A stretch of DNA of 64,000 nt from Glandiceps talaboti (lineage: Eukaryota; Hemichordata; Enteropneusta; Spengelidae): positions 16,804,519 through 16,868,518 of the forward strand of contig NC_135569.1 in NCBI RefSeq assembly GCF_964340395.1. The letters are read 5' to 3'. Position numbers and translations under genes: made by a program. Shown here one piece after another: positions 43,072 through 54,539 of this stretch. Every line of letters starts with the position of its first letter. Positions within the stretch are counted from its first letter, which is position 1. The notes below the pieces were generated by a model. It did not search any database. It saw only the letters and a list, made by a program, of their open reading frames with translations, and had not been told where the DNA came from.

Positions 43072-44385
43072 GATAGGTAGGTAGACCGACAGGTAGGTAG
43101 GTGTAAGATAAATATGTAGGTAGGTTGGTATTTAAATTATAGGTAGGTGGGTGGGTTAGTAGGTAGGTAGATAGGTAGGTAGATAAGCTGGTATTTAAAT
43201 TGTAGGTAGGTAGGTAGGTAGGTAGGTAGGTGTAAGATAAATATGTAGGTAGGTTGGTATTTAAATTATAGGTAGGTGGGTGGGTTAGTAGGTAGGTAGG
43301 TAGGTAGGTAGGTAGGTAAGCTGGTATTTAAATTGTAGGTAGGTAGGTAGGTAGGTAGGTAGGTAGGTAGGTAGGTAGGTAGGTAAGCTGGTATTTAAAT
43401 TGTAGGTAGGTGGGTGGGTTAGTAGGTAGGTAGATAGGTAGGTAGGTAGGTAAGCTGGTATTTAAATTGTAGGTAGGTAGGTAGGTAGGTAGGAAAGTAG
43501 GTAGGTAGGTAGGTAGGTAGGTAGGAAAGTAGGTAGGTAGGTAGGTAGGTAGGTAGGTAGGTAGGTAGGCTGGTATTTAAATTGTAGGTAGGTAGGTAGG
43601 AAAGTAGGTAGGTAGATAGGTAGGTAGATAAGCTGGTATTTAAATTGTAGGTAGGTAGGTAGGTAGGTAGGTAGGTAGGTAGGCAGGTATTTAAATTGTA
43701 GGTAGGTAGGTAGGTAGGTAGGTAGGCAGGTATTTAAATTGTAGGTAGGTAGGTAGGTAGGCAGGTATTTAAATATTAGGTAGGTAGGGAGGTAGGTAGG
43801 CTGGTATTTAAATATTAGGTAGGTAGGTAGGTAGGTAGGCTGGTATTTAAATATTAGGTAGGTAGGTAGGCTGGTATTTAAATATTAGGTAGGTAGGTAG
43901 GTAGGTAGGCTGGTATTTAAATATTAGGTAGGTAGGTAAGTAGGCTGGTATTTAAATATTAGGTAGGTAGGTAGGTAGGTAGGTAGGTAGGTAGGTAGGC
44001 TGGTATTTAAATATTAGGTAGGTAGGTAGGTAGGTAGGTAGGCTGGTATTTAAATATTAGGTAGGTAGGTAGGTAGGTAGGTAGGTAGGTAGGTTGGTAT
44101 TTAAATATTAGGTAGGTAGGTAGGTAGGCTGGTATTTAAATATTAGGTAGGTAGGTAGGTAGGCTGGTATTTAAATATTAGGTAGGTAGGTGGGTAGGTA
44201 GGGAATTAGGTAGGCTGGTATTTAAATATTAGGTAGGTAGGTAGGTAGGTAGGTAGGCTGGTAATTAAATAATTGGTGGGTAGGCCGTTAGATAGATATA
44301 AGATAGGTAGGCAGGCGGGTAGTAGGTAGTTAGGCATTGAGGGAAGTGGGTAGGTAGGTATAGTTAGTTAGGCTGGCAGGTAGGT
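43072..44385. repeat. (GGTA)n satellite with TATTTAAAT spacers
   Basis: Blocks of (GGTA)n or (GTAG)n are separated by a regularly recurring spacer, CTGGTATTTAAATTGTAGGT in the 5' half and CTGGTATTTAAATATTAGGT from about 43,770 onwards. About 25 spacers are seen. Block length varies from about 12 to 60 bases. Edge units are degenerate (GGTGGGTGGGTTAGTAGG; GGCAGGCGGGTAG). Confidence 0.9.
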
Positions 44386-44527
44386 TTTCTCCCTTCAATG
44401 GTTTGTCTTGACATACCTTTTTGTTCTTATTTGGCATGTTTGCTGGGCTTTTCAATGACTCAAAAAATCTCGCGGTTTGGAGTGTTCCGCAGACAAGATT
44501 AAATTCCAGCCATGTGCTGTATTGCAT
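44330..44527 (-). other. Weak minus-strand ORF (65 codons)
   Basis: Reads HR-poor, Lys-rich peptide with SPANMPNKNKKVCQDKPLKG. It overlaps the edge of the GGTA satellite and the CACTCGCAAG repeat, so coding status is doubtful. No family recognised. Confidence 0.15.
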
Positions 44528-44795
44528 TCACCCTCATGGTGTTGTTAGGCTTCACTCATGTGGGCTAATCTGTCTACTCCCATAAATACAAGCTTGGTCA
44601 CTTCCAGGGCTCAAATTATCCAGGTACAAGGTACAAAATATGCATGATGCGAGTGAAAGTTGCGAGTAGCAAGTGGCGAAATACACCACTGGCGAGTGGT
44701 GAAAAGTTACGCTTGAGAATGGTGACAATGTATCACTTGCGAGTAGTGAAAAGTGACGCTTGTGAGTGGTGACAATGTATCACTTGCTAGTATAA
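44505..44795 (+). repeat. CACTCGCAAG-type repeat with subrepeats, forward copy
   Basis: The first 200 bases match the reverse complement of 38,118-38,345. Then GAGTGGTGAxAA/GTGACGCTTG subrepeats of about 46 bases follow, ending ATCACTTGCTAG. Positions 44,640-44,790 are an inverted copy of 46,310-46,430. Confidence 0.65.
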
Positions 44796-44829
44796 AACCG
44801 TGTCTAGCATTCTGTGGCTCTCACAGCTC

Positions 44830-45018
44830 TCATATCAACCCCAACAGGGACTTGGCCAGGAGATCGGTCCCGCTGGTTAAATAGTGCTGCTTTCCCGTAA
44901 CTTTATCGATATAGCTAGTGACTACAGTGACTTCGAGCTTTGTCTTACTGTGGAATGATGCTACCTTGCACTGAAGGACTGCCCAAGCTTTCTGCTGTGA
45001 AATGGTGAGGTTCTCCAT
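44830..45018 (-). CDS. Candidate 62-codon ORF with strong Kozak start
   Basis: The start is GTACCATGG, a full Kozak context. The peptide is MENLTISQQKAWAVLQCKVA, FHSKTKLEVTVVTSYIDKVT, GKQHYLTSGTDLLAKSLLGL and stops at TGA. Its composition is protein-like, but no family is recognised. It lies between two inverted copies of the CACTCGCAAG repeat (44.6 and 46.3 kb), so it could belong to a mobile element carried between them, or be an N-terminal exon. Chance cannot be excluded at this length. Confidence 0.3.
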   Translation of the reverse strand: MENLTISQQKAWAVLQCKVASFHSKTKLEVTVVTSYIDKVTGKQHYLTSGTDLLAKSLLGLI

Positions 45019-46305
45019 GGTACATTCATGTTGGAAAGAATGAGAGAAATGATCTTCCTCACCCTACAGTCAAACTTTTATACCATTTCTTTGTTATCAC
45101 CCGGAATAATAGCGTAGTTGTTTTATAAATTGGCATAATAACATTAAAAAAATGTCACAGAGTTGACTATTGTCTGCCGGTAGCTTTTTAGAGGTTGGAG
45201 GCGTGAATGGCAATTCTTATATTGTTTCACTAACTTTCATGGAACCGAAACGGTAATTATTCCATAGACAGAAGACCCTTTTACTCTCTATGGTTATTCA
45301 GACAAGAAGCTTGGATTTAAAAAAAAAAAATTAAAAAAATGAATAATTATATCGACGCTGACAACACAGAACTTCGACTGAAATTCAACTGCGGTCGTAC
45401 GTGATCAAATAGGTCATTTGAGTTCATTTGCGTTCCGACAAGTTTTACCCATGAGTTCGTGTAAGCATGGAAGTATAACCCCACAAGGTTTTTAAACAAA
45501 TATTCGTGGTCTTGTAACAAACGGAGTGTTTATAGCAAACAATGGAATGATGACAACAGACTAACCGGCGATGTTGTTGAACGAAAAACTTTATGATTTG
45601 AAGTAACTTTATCGTAAGACCGCCAAACACTGGCCGTAGTTTATTAGTCAAAGCAGTGTATACAATGAATAAAACTTGGGAGATACGAGGGCCTTGGTGC
45701 GAATTGTCAATCGACTACTTGATCACGGTAAAACTTGAGTGGAGTTTGTGGAGTTGGGAAGACAACAATTTTGGACATCAAGAAATTAAAAGACAATTAA
45801 GTTGCATGTACGTGAATTCGCAACTAAGATGGCCATTAACACGACATGGCTAGAACTAGCTCTGGGTGTATGCTGGGTTTTTCGACACGTCTCCAGAGCT
45901 ACGGTAGAACCATGGATGTATTAGTGAGATATATCCATGGATGTACAAAGCCCAACGGGTCTTGCTCCGGATGTTTATGTAGCGTTGATCGACTCAAGTA
46001 GCGTTGAGCTATCGAGTAGCGTCGTAAATTCATTCAGTGTTCTTGGTCGAACGCGACTACTAATACTTTCCTCATCCATAGGAATTTCATTTTTTATTCA
46101 TCTAAAAAGCATGTCCCCCAAGACGTTTGGATAATGGACAGTTTACACACAGTGGCTTCGGGAAGTACAACGGTAAGTACAACGTTACTATTGGTACTAT
46201 CGTACTTACCAAAGCCACCATGCTGCTACCTAGCTAGCGAGGCCAATCACTGGTAACACTGTCGATGTCATGCCATCACGATCATCAAACATCAAACCTT
46301 TAATC
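45019..46305. other. Sequence between inverted repeats, nothing recognised
   Basis: Locally higher CG content (for example 45,360-45,620 and 45,950-46,060) than the surroundings. TAGCTCTGG (45,856) and CCAGAGCTA (45,892) form an inverted pair, and CATGGAT pairs occur at 45,911-45,942. No gene is recognised; the ORFs at 45,445-45,651 (-), 45,656-45,853 and 45,937-46,134 (+) lack support. Confidence 0.35.
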
Positions 46306-46448
46306 ATTAGCCACTCGCAAGCGTCACTTTTCACTACTCGCAAGTGATACATTTCGCCACTCGCAAGCGTCACTTTTCACCACTCGCAAGTAGCACATTT
46401 CGCCACTTGCTACTCGCAAGGTACGCCAGCGCAGGTAGATTTCAAAAT
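46306..46448 (-). repeat. CACTCGCAAG-type repeat with subrepeats, inverted copy
   Basis: CCACTCGCAAGCGTCACTTT and variants repeat about every 40-46 bases, ending CGCAGGTAGATTTC. In reverse complement it matches 44,640-44,790. Confidence 0.65.
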
Positions 46449-48395
46449 TGAGGTGCACACTGTACATATCAATTGTCACTGGAAAAACTGTACAAATCTC
46501 CTCAGAATAACAAAAAGCACACAAAGTGGTTGTTTTTGATGATTAAGTTTGAATTTTGAAGTAAGAGAAGGATTTAATCAACATTAATTGATATATTTAC
46601 TCATAGACCCTCCACCAACACTGCAACAGGATACACATCAAAGGATCTCTAAATGTTTATTGTATGATGTTTGTTTGCATACATTAAGCTACATAAGCAT
46701 TTCCTGTCCATTTCTGTGTTGTTTACAGTCACTGTGACTCAATGATAGTTGCTAGCTATCCGACATGTTTTTCACTAAATTTTCTGACCATTTCGAAGTT
46801 TATAACTGGTTGAAGACCCAACAAGATATATAGTATTTTAGGTAATCATACATAGTCTTGTCGTGTATTTTGTTGTTCTCTGGTGTGAAAAGAAGAATAG
46901 ATCACGTAAGCTGTCCATTGTTTGCGATTGTTGCAGTATGCTTTGAGTACAGTGTTTCGTTCATTAGGGTTGTTACTGGATTTCTCTGTCAGAAATGATT
47001 CTTGAAGTTTTGAGTCTATTTATTGATGCTTTTTATCACATGTTAATATTTTAGGCTGCCTTCATTGATCAGGATTAGGCATGTTATCGTAACTACATCA
47101 AAATAAAATGTAAACATCCAATGCGTGGTTGCCATTTTACCTCTGTTGTCGCGGTTGATATATTCACAGAAAACGATACATTTCGTCAAAAACATGTCTC
47201 CGAAACGATTTCAAAACGAGTACTAGACTTCAAATTTCTGGTTGCTAGCCAATTGAATTTGAAACTTTACATCATTCTCAGATGAACCATGACCGAACTA
47301 ACTGAGAAAATGAGAAGTACTCCAACTTTGACTTGAGAGATTGTATTTACGCAGATTACCTTTCAAGTTGTGGCTCAATTTTAATATTTGAATGAATTGT
47401 AACCCATTATGTCTTCTTTGATTTGAAAAGTGCAAATCTGTTATGTTCTTGAGCGTAGTACATGTGCCGGTGTTATGCAGGGCTATTAAAATGGCATAAA
47501 AATACATGGCATTGTAGAAATGTACAAAATTTATAGACATACCAGTTCGATCGACGATGTGTTTCACAAAATTGTACATCATTCTTCAAATTCTAGAGGC
47601 ATGCATAGATTTCAAAATGTCTCGCGCAATAGTCGCGGAAAAAATGGCAGAATTATAGATTTGTATCTAAACTTCCAGCCTTTCTCATGCTTGTTGCATG
47701 TGTCGGCCACTGTTGGCATGTCTTCGTATAAGGAAATTACATATTTTCATCATAATTGTACGTTATCATTTACATGATTTTGTATGGTTTCATGCCCACT
47801 CTTGTTCAATTATCAAGTCCTTCCTTGTGTATGCAGAGCTGACAAAAATTGTCGTCAAAGACATGGGAAGATGCCATACCATGATGTGTTGTGGTCATCA
47901 ACATAAATAAGCATAACCGCGTATAATCTCTTCTCATCTTTTTCGAGATTTTACATGTGATTTATGTAGCATCATGAGGTTTTTACACTCTTGAAGGAAG
48001 TCTTCATTACTGCTATAGTAACAGGATTAATTAAACTTAATGTATGCAAACAGAGTTCGTTTCAGTGGAAATGGTGTAGTTGCATACCCCGTTGGTGGAG
48101 GGTCTATGATTTACTTATTGGAAATGCAGAAGTAAATGAATGCATGGAACCTTGTTATCTTTGAGACTTGAGACTGCTTGTCAAATATGAGGCATTCAAA
48201 TTGGCAATTTTTGATAGGATCATAAGTATGGCATGTGCAAATGTCGTGTTGCCACATTTCACCCTTTGATAGTTGTGGAAATATGCACTATGTTCACAAC
48301 AACATTGTTGTCAGTGTTAATGACACATATTTCAGCAGTTAGTACCTCAATTCAGCTTAATTCATGGTGTACTCTTCATTGACAAAGTGTCTTAT
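46449..48395. other. AT-rich sequence, nothing recognised
   Basis: Overlapping ORFs at 47,298-47,582 (-) and 47,520-47,910 (+) look like chance frames. GACCCTCCACCAAC (46,605) and GTTGGTGGAGGGTC (48,090) are inverted 14-base copies 1.47 kb apart, possibly the ends of an inserted element. Confidence 0.35.
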
Positions 48396-49950
48396 GGCAT
48401 TGCTTTTTAGCACAATTGAACTGATAAGGTTCAGTAGTGCTATAGGCATTGCTGTGTGTGTGTGTGTGTGTGTGTGTAAACAACTTAAAGTCAAAAACTG
48501 CTGGACCAATTACTTTGATATTTGGTGGCCATGTTACTTTGGGTGTCTCGTTAAGAAATTGTTCAAATGAAAATGATTGCATCAGAAATGTGCGTTTTAG
48601 GTCAAAAAATGCCATTTTTGGTCAAAAAACTTAAGCTCTAAAACCACTGAGCAGATTTACCTGAAATTTGGTGGGAACAGTCTTAGGGTAGAGTAAATTA
48701 ATATTTGTTCATGACATGATGATGCCATAAGTAATATGCAAATAAGGGCTAAAAATGTGTCTTTTTGGTCAAAAATCTTTAATTCCAAAACTAGGGAGCA
48801 GATTTGGCTGAAATTTAATGAGGATGTATGTGGGGGTGCACAGATGAAGCAATATTAAACATATAAGGATCTCATCAGTAATATGCAAATTAGGTGTAAA
48901 ATGTGAATTTTGGTCAAAAATTAAATCTCAAAAATATTATTCTATTGTTAGTGCAGTATAAATGATAAGAACTTACTCCCAATGACGTTGAATTTAAAAC
49001 CTTTTAATTCTGCGTTTTGGTCCTGCTGAAAGATCCATCATCAAGAATAGATAAAAGAAGTTGAGTACTGCTGGCCAGGCTGAACAAAAGATTGAATCCT
49101 AGCATTACTTATTGCAATAATTTAATATATAATAGGACAAATTTAACTGAAAAATATTGTGTGTACATTGTGTGCAGGTAAATTCCAAAGTCAAGGTGCA
49201 CACATGTTAAAAATATTTCTATTTCGACCCCTTGACTGTCTAAGCTTTGTAGATGCAAACTCATCAAGTGAAGGGCTCAAATTTACTACCAGACCAGAAA
49301 AGATAGGGTGCCAATCATGTGTAACAATTCTTTTTACAGTTCATACAGTATGTTTTTTTAATGAAATAACACAAGCAAAATATAGGTACTGGTAGCACAC
49401 ACACAAATAGGCAGTTGGCAATTTTAGTCCAAACTTGTATCTCGAAAACTGCTAGGTGAATTTAGCTGAAATGGAATGTTTCTGGAGGAGTTATTCTACA
49501 GATATTGTCCAACATATTTTGACACAGTCAACAGTCAACCAAAACAGAGATGGGCAGGCAAGTGAATAAACATTCAAAAATTGAATGCAAATATGCCTGG
49601 CAATAAGACCATACCCATAGTAGCACCTTATTAATGTTGTGTAATGCATTGATAACAACAAGGATTAATTGACAAATGAATAAACATTCAGAAATGTATA
49701 CAAATAAGCCTAGCAACAACACCATGTCCATAGCAATAGGAAAATGATAGTGAATATTGATTACACAACAACAGGGATTCATCAACAGTTGGCATATATG
49801 GACATATATGTACATAGCAACCGTGAAATTATGATATATATTGCAATAATGACATTGATGGATCGGAAAATGGATGAATTAAAAAATAAAAAAAATAATG
49901 CATAAACTACAGTTGTGCTGCAATGTGATTGGTACTGTTTTTGATGGATG
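48396..49950 (+). repeat. Dispersed hairpin-(GT)n-module element, full-length copy
   Basis: Head TTTTTAGCACAATTGAACTG with hairpin partner GGTTCAGTAGTGCT (48,428-48,441), (GT)n at 48,453-48,476, and AAAGTCAAAAACTGCTGG, GGTCAAAAAACTTAAGCTC and TCTTTAATTCCAAAACTAG modules. An unrelated block lies at about 48,945-49,395. GAATAAACATTCAxAAA / GCAAATATGCCTGGCAATAA modules follow, with a tail CTACAGTTGTGCTGCAATGT. ORFs here are artefacts. Confidence 0.7.
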
Positions 49951-50600
49951 TTGCCAATGTACCGGTTCATCTCTGCAAGTTTACAACATTATGTAACATT
50001 ATTTAGGTTTGATATGGCAGTCTGTCAGAAAAGTATTTGGATGAACCAATACAACATTGCATATAAGTAAGGAAAAGCTCATCACAGTCTGTCCAGGTGA
50101 ATTTGAAGTGTCAAGTGATGGTTCTATTGACTAATGACTTGTGATCTTCCATTTTGTCAAAATATAAGACCCACTGGTACTTCCTGCTACAGTCTCCAGA
50201 CTAAATATTACTGAATGCATTATACCTATTCGCAGCTGACCCAGACAGGCTGCATAAATTATGATAAGCACTGTAGGCTGCCCTAATATATTAGATGGGC
50301 AGGAGCTCATAGACATAATTAATCAATATTTCCCAACTTAATTATTGACGACATGTACAACTGAACAAAACTATCAATTAATTATCTAAAGGAAACTTCT
50401 AACATTTTGATTAGGTTGCAGTATTGCTCAGGAGTGTTTTGGTTAGATTCAAGCTGTTCCTTAGAATACAAACATATACTGAAATAACTTTTTGAATTTA
50501 CAGTTTACTGTAGTAGGAGTCTACTTGCTATGATTAAACACTTTCAGGAGAACTATAGGCATTATATTGGCAAATATTATAATATTTTTTAATCTATTAT
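49951..50600. other. AT-rich sequence, nothing recognised
   Basis: No gene or repeat recognised before the 58-bp satellite. Confidence 0.4.
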
Positions 50601-50609
50601 AAATCGTAT

Positions 50610-51995
50610 ATAAGTATTTAGATAAGGGTGAATACTCCACCTATTGTACCATTAATACATATTATATACAAGTATATACATTGTAGGTAAGGGTGAATAC
50701 TCCACCTGTTGTACCATTAATACATATTATATACAAGTATTTAGGTAAGGGTGAACACTCCACCTATTGTACCATTAATACATATTATATACAAGTATTT
50801 AGGTAAGGGTGAACACTCCACCTATTGTACCATTAATACATATTATATACAAGTATTTAGGTAAGGGTGAACACTCCACCAATTTGTACCATTAATACAT
50901 ATTATATACAAGTATTTAGGTAAGGGTGAACACTACACCTATTGTACCATTAATACATATTATATACAAGTATTTAGGTAAGGGTGAACACTACACCTAT
51001 TGTACCATTAATACATATTATATACAAGTATTTAGGTAAGGGTGAATACTACACCTGTTGTACCATTAATACATATTATATACAAGTATTTAGGTAAGGG
51101 TGAATACTCCACCAATTTGTACCATTAATACATATTATATACAAGTATTTAGGTAAGGGTGAACACTACACCAATTGTACCATTAATACATATTATATAC
51201 AAGTATTTAGGTAAGGGTGAATACTCCACCAATTGTACCATTAATACATATTATATACAAGTATATAGGTAAGGGTGAACACTCCACCAATTGTACCATT
51301 AATACATATTATATACAAGTATTTAGGTAAGGGTGAATACTCCACCTATTGTACCATTAATACATATTATATACAAGTATATAGGTAAGGGTGAACACTC
51401 CACCAATTGTACCATTAATACATATTATATACAAGTATATAGGTAAGGGTGAACACTCCACCTATTGTACCATTAATACATATTATATACAAGTATTTAG
51501 GTAAGGGTGAACACTCCACCAATTGTACCATTAATACATATTATATACAAGTATATAGGTAAGGGTGAACACTCCACCTATTGTACCATTAATACATATT
51601 ATATACAAGTATATAGGTAAGGGTGAACACTCCACCTATTGTACCATTAATACATATTATATACAAGTATTTAGGTAAGGGTGAACACTCCACCAATTGT
51701 ACCATTAATACATATTATATACAAGTATTTAGGTAAGGGTGAACACTCCACCTATTGTACCATTAATACATATTATATACAAGTATTTAGGTAAGGGTGA
51801 ACACTCCACCTATTGTACCATTAATACATATTATATACAAGTATTTAGGTAAGGGTGAACACTCCATCTATTGTACCATTAATACATATTATATACAAGT
51901 ATTTAGGTAAGGGTGAACACTCCATCTATTGGACCATTAATACATATTATATACAAGTATTTAGGTAAGGGTGAACACTCCACCTATTGTACCAC
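50610..51995. repeat. 58-bp satellite, about 24 copies
   Basis: Unit ACCATTAATACATATTATAT, ACAAGTATTTAGGTAAGGGT, GAACACTCCACCTATTGT; 58 bases. The first spacing is 65 because of an ATACATTGT insertion. Variants: CACCTATTGT or CACCAATTGT, AACACT or AATACT, TATTTAGG or TATATAGG. A last partial unit continues after the insertion, from 52,745. Confidence 0.95.
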
Positions 51996-52744
51996 TAAAG
52001 GGCCACTGCAATTCTATTTCTTTCTTTACAATACATGTAATATGTTCATACTGCCCCCTAATGAAAGGAATGTATGATTAAATGTTGATTTACTGCAAGT
52101 TGTCACCTCTTCACTTGAAAAATCTGTCAAACATTCGCCATCCCGTTCGAAAGATACAATTTCTAGAACTTGTTGTTGTAACCGAGCCTCCATAGCAATG
52201 CATGTTAGGAAGGTGAAGTTCAAGGTTATGTGTTCCTACTATGATGACATAACAGGAATGCTTTCATATGCAAATATAAATTCTCGCTCAGCAGAAGGTG
52301 TCACGAATGTGGAAGCAGCATAATTTCTAACGAGATTTTCACTATTCGTGGTCACTTTTTTCTCCTCAGTGCTATAGAAATGGTTGTGGTTGTCGATGGC
52401 CAAGTGGTTAAACCACTTGCCTCTTACCTTGCGGTCGGGGTTCGAACCCCATTCAGGGTTCGATTAAAATTTACCACGCTGTAAGTAAGAAGAGTGTCGT
52501 TCAGTTTGACTACCGAAAAACACAGGTTTTCCCCGGGTACTCCGGTTTCCTCCTGCATTAACACTGAACCCATGAGGGATGGCCCTCACTGGACTTCTTG
52601 GACAAGTGTTGAAAGGTGCCTGTAAATGGCCTTTATGCCCGTTGGTTTGCCTGAACAAATAAATAAATTTTTTAAAAAATGTGTTAAGTGGCTATTTTTT
52701 ATTGGTTTGATGAAAAGTGAAAAATAGAATTGCAGTGGCCCTTT
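51996..52744. mobile_element. TTAA-target element with perfect 21-bp inverted ends (Kolobok/T2-like MITE)
   Basis: The left end AGGGCCACTGCAATTCTATT (T) and the right end AAATAGAATTGCAGTGGCC (CT) are exact reverse complements over 21 bases. Flanks are CTAA (left) and TTAA (right), and joining them restores the satellite unit ACCATTAATAC, so the insertion was at TTAA with one later T-to-C change. TTAA followed by AGGG resembles the termini described for T2/Kolobok-type MITEs. No transposase is seen. A SINE lies inside it at 52,385-52,675. Confidence 0.75.
52385..52675 (+). mobile_element. tRNA-derived SINE, copy 1
   Basis: RNA polymerase III promoter boxes: box A TGGCCAAGTGG at 52,397-52,407 and box B GGTTCGAACCC at 52,439-52,449. 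The body carries CCCCGGGTACTCCGGTTTCC, CATGAGGGATGGCCCTCACT and GGACTTCTTGGACAAGTGTT. The 3' end is AACAAATAAATAAATTTTTT. A possible AAATG target duplication flanks it. A second copy is at 58,505-58,705. The head is tRNA-like, but no full cloverleaf with an anticodon arm was found. Confidence 0.8.
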
Positions 52745-52790
52745 AATACATATTATAAGTATTTAGGTACATACACCAGATACACATTAT
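52745..52790. repeat. Last partial 58-bp satellite unit
   Basis: AATACATATTATAAGTATTTAGG resumes directly after the inverted-repeat element. Confidence 0.8.
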
Positions 52791-53139
52791 CTCCAATGAG
52801 TTGACACTGTTCTGTATGTTGTCAAATAATGATGTCATGAATTTTGTCATTGTCATTTTTTGATAGCCCCAGAAAGTCAAAGGATCGTTCTATGGTATAC
52901 TTTGTGTGTCTACAGTTCACGCTTGGTGCTGCCATGTTTGTTTTGATCTTGCATACTATGTATATAATTGCTACCATACTCCGGTCATCATATCGGCAAC
53001 ATAACATAACCATGCATTGCAATATTGTAAGAGTAGGTCTGTTAGCATGATTATCATAACATTGTAACATGTACCAAGGCATCACTGCACTGTACCTCTA
53101 GAAATTGTTACACAATTTGAAAGTTCAACGTACGGTACG
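52791..53139. other. Unresolved sequence, possibly transposon interior
   Basis: Overlapping frames on both strands (52,822-53,085 - and 52,844-53,050 +) match no family. TTCACGCTTG and GCCATG resemble the Harbinger-like element interior near 36,930, so this may be its continuation. Confidence 0.3.
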
Positions 53140-53585
53140 GACCACTGATGACATATACATAGTGCAGTTGAATTTCTGGGTTGTAGAAGTATGACATTTA
53201 TATTGTCGATAATTGAAATTTGTTTTAAATGTTTTAAAAGAATAACTACATTTTAATGTTTGTTAGTACAGTAATATTCCTAAATCATTGAGTTGAATTG
53301 AGAAATCGGGACTTGCAGCAACACGGAGCACCATATATAAACATTTGCGATGCAAGTGATGAACGTATTCAGTTATTCAGAGCCCATAATTTTGTATCTA
53401 AAATGATGTTTTTCTTTGGAAAAAATCTGCTTTAAGTGGCTTTTAAATATATTGAGATGAAACCATATAATAATGGGAGACATACTTTATTTTTTGTTTG
53501 TTTTACCGGATATGTCTGAATTTGATTGATGAATCATGTGACTCAAATATTACATGATCAATGCTACACTGTACAAAAAGTGAGA
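53140..53585 (+). mobile_element. Diverged internal copy of the Harbinger-like element
   Basis: Aligns with about 36,975-37,390: GTTGAATTTCxGGGTTGxxG, CAGTAAxATTCCTAAATxAT, GATGAACGTATTCAGTTATT, AGCCCxxAATTT, GGGAGACATACTTTA and GATCAATGC. Strongly diverged, ends not identified. Confidence 0.6.
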
Positions 53586-53819
53586 TTTAACAGGGTGGGT
53601 AAACCATGTGGTAAACATGGTTAAACTACCATCTTTGTCCATCTTTGTCCTCGTGTGACCATGTTCACACATCCTGTTTACCAACACCTTTGACTAGGGG
53701 GTACAGCAGACTCGGTACCACTTTTGATACTAAATTTTACCCCGGAGTCAAATGTGTATGAAGTTAATAATTTCACCACATACGTAGCCAGTGAAATATC
53801 TTCACACATCACAATATGT
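53586..53819. other. No recognisable feature
   Basis: ATCTTTGTCC is directly repeated at 53,632 and 53,642. Nothing else seen. Confidence 0.4.
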
Positions 53820-54150
53820 TACCTTTATACTTTCCATGGGTAAAGAAGGGGATATATGCTCTTTTAGATTGGGGCTATATAGAACTGTGTTTATATCCAC
53901 ATTTAGAGAGGGGTCCAAACTTGGACACACATTGGCATTATAGATATATCTGTGTATCCTCCATGGGGTAAAGTAGGGAGTATGTGGTCATATAGACTGG
54001 GGGGGGGGGGGTGTATAGAACCATGTTTATCTACATTTAGAAAGAGGTTCAAACTTGGACACACATTAGCATTATATCTTCATATCCTCCATAGGGTAAA
54101 GTAGGGAGTATGTGGTCATTTATGATTTAGACTAGGGTGTATAGAATGCG
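53820..54150. repeat. ~134-bp tandem repeat, about 2.5 copies
   Basis: Shared blocks TCCAAACTTGGACACACATT, GGCATTATA, CATGGGGTAAAGTAGGGAG and TATGTGGTCAT recur about 134 bases apart. A G-run sits at 54,000-54,011. Confidence 0.7.
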
Positions 54151-54539
54151 AAAACAGCTGTTTATATACCATTCTACCTGTTGCTTATTGGGTAATACTA
54201 AGATAAACAGCCACATTCATTCAATATATTAATATTATGATTGTTGGAGGTGCCAAAACGGATAACCGAACTGGAAAAACTAGTGTTTCTAAACTTAAAG
54301 GTTACAGACTTAATTTGAAATAACAATTTTCAATCTTATGATAGTATGTCAGAAGTTTATAGGACTAACGTTCTTCATATTATCGTGAACGAGGCTGCTT
54401 ACGTAACCATTGACTAAATTAGCTTAATCCAGATGTTGTGCATTCGCTCAGTCGTTACCAATGCTAATGACCTCGAACTTATGAAATCGGCTTTAGTTAC
54501 CCGACCCCACCTAGATTTTCACGCCAACCCTTACCTTTT
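54151..54539. other. No recognisable feature
   Basis: No gene or repeat recognised. Confidence 0.4.

Noticed and set aside
47298-47910. Overlapping ORFs of 94, 85 and 70 codons on both strands
   Set aside because: Mutually overlapping frames with no recognised domain, start context or splice sites.
50610-51995. CRISPR-like array of ~58-base repeats
   Set aside because: Units are contiguous with no unique spacers, and the context is animal genomic DNA. It is a satellite.
52397-52449. Functional tRNA gene
   Set aside because: Box A and box B are good, but the anticodon arm and acceptor stem do not fold. The sequence continues into a conserved non-tRNA body with a second copy at 58.5 kb, so it is a SINE.
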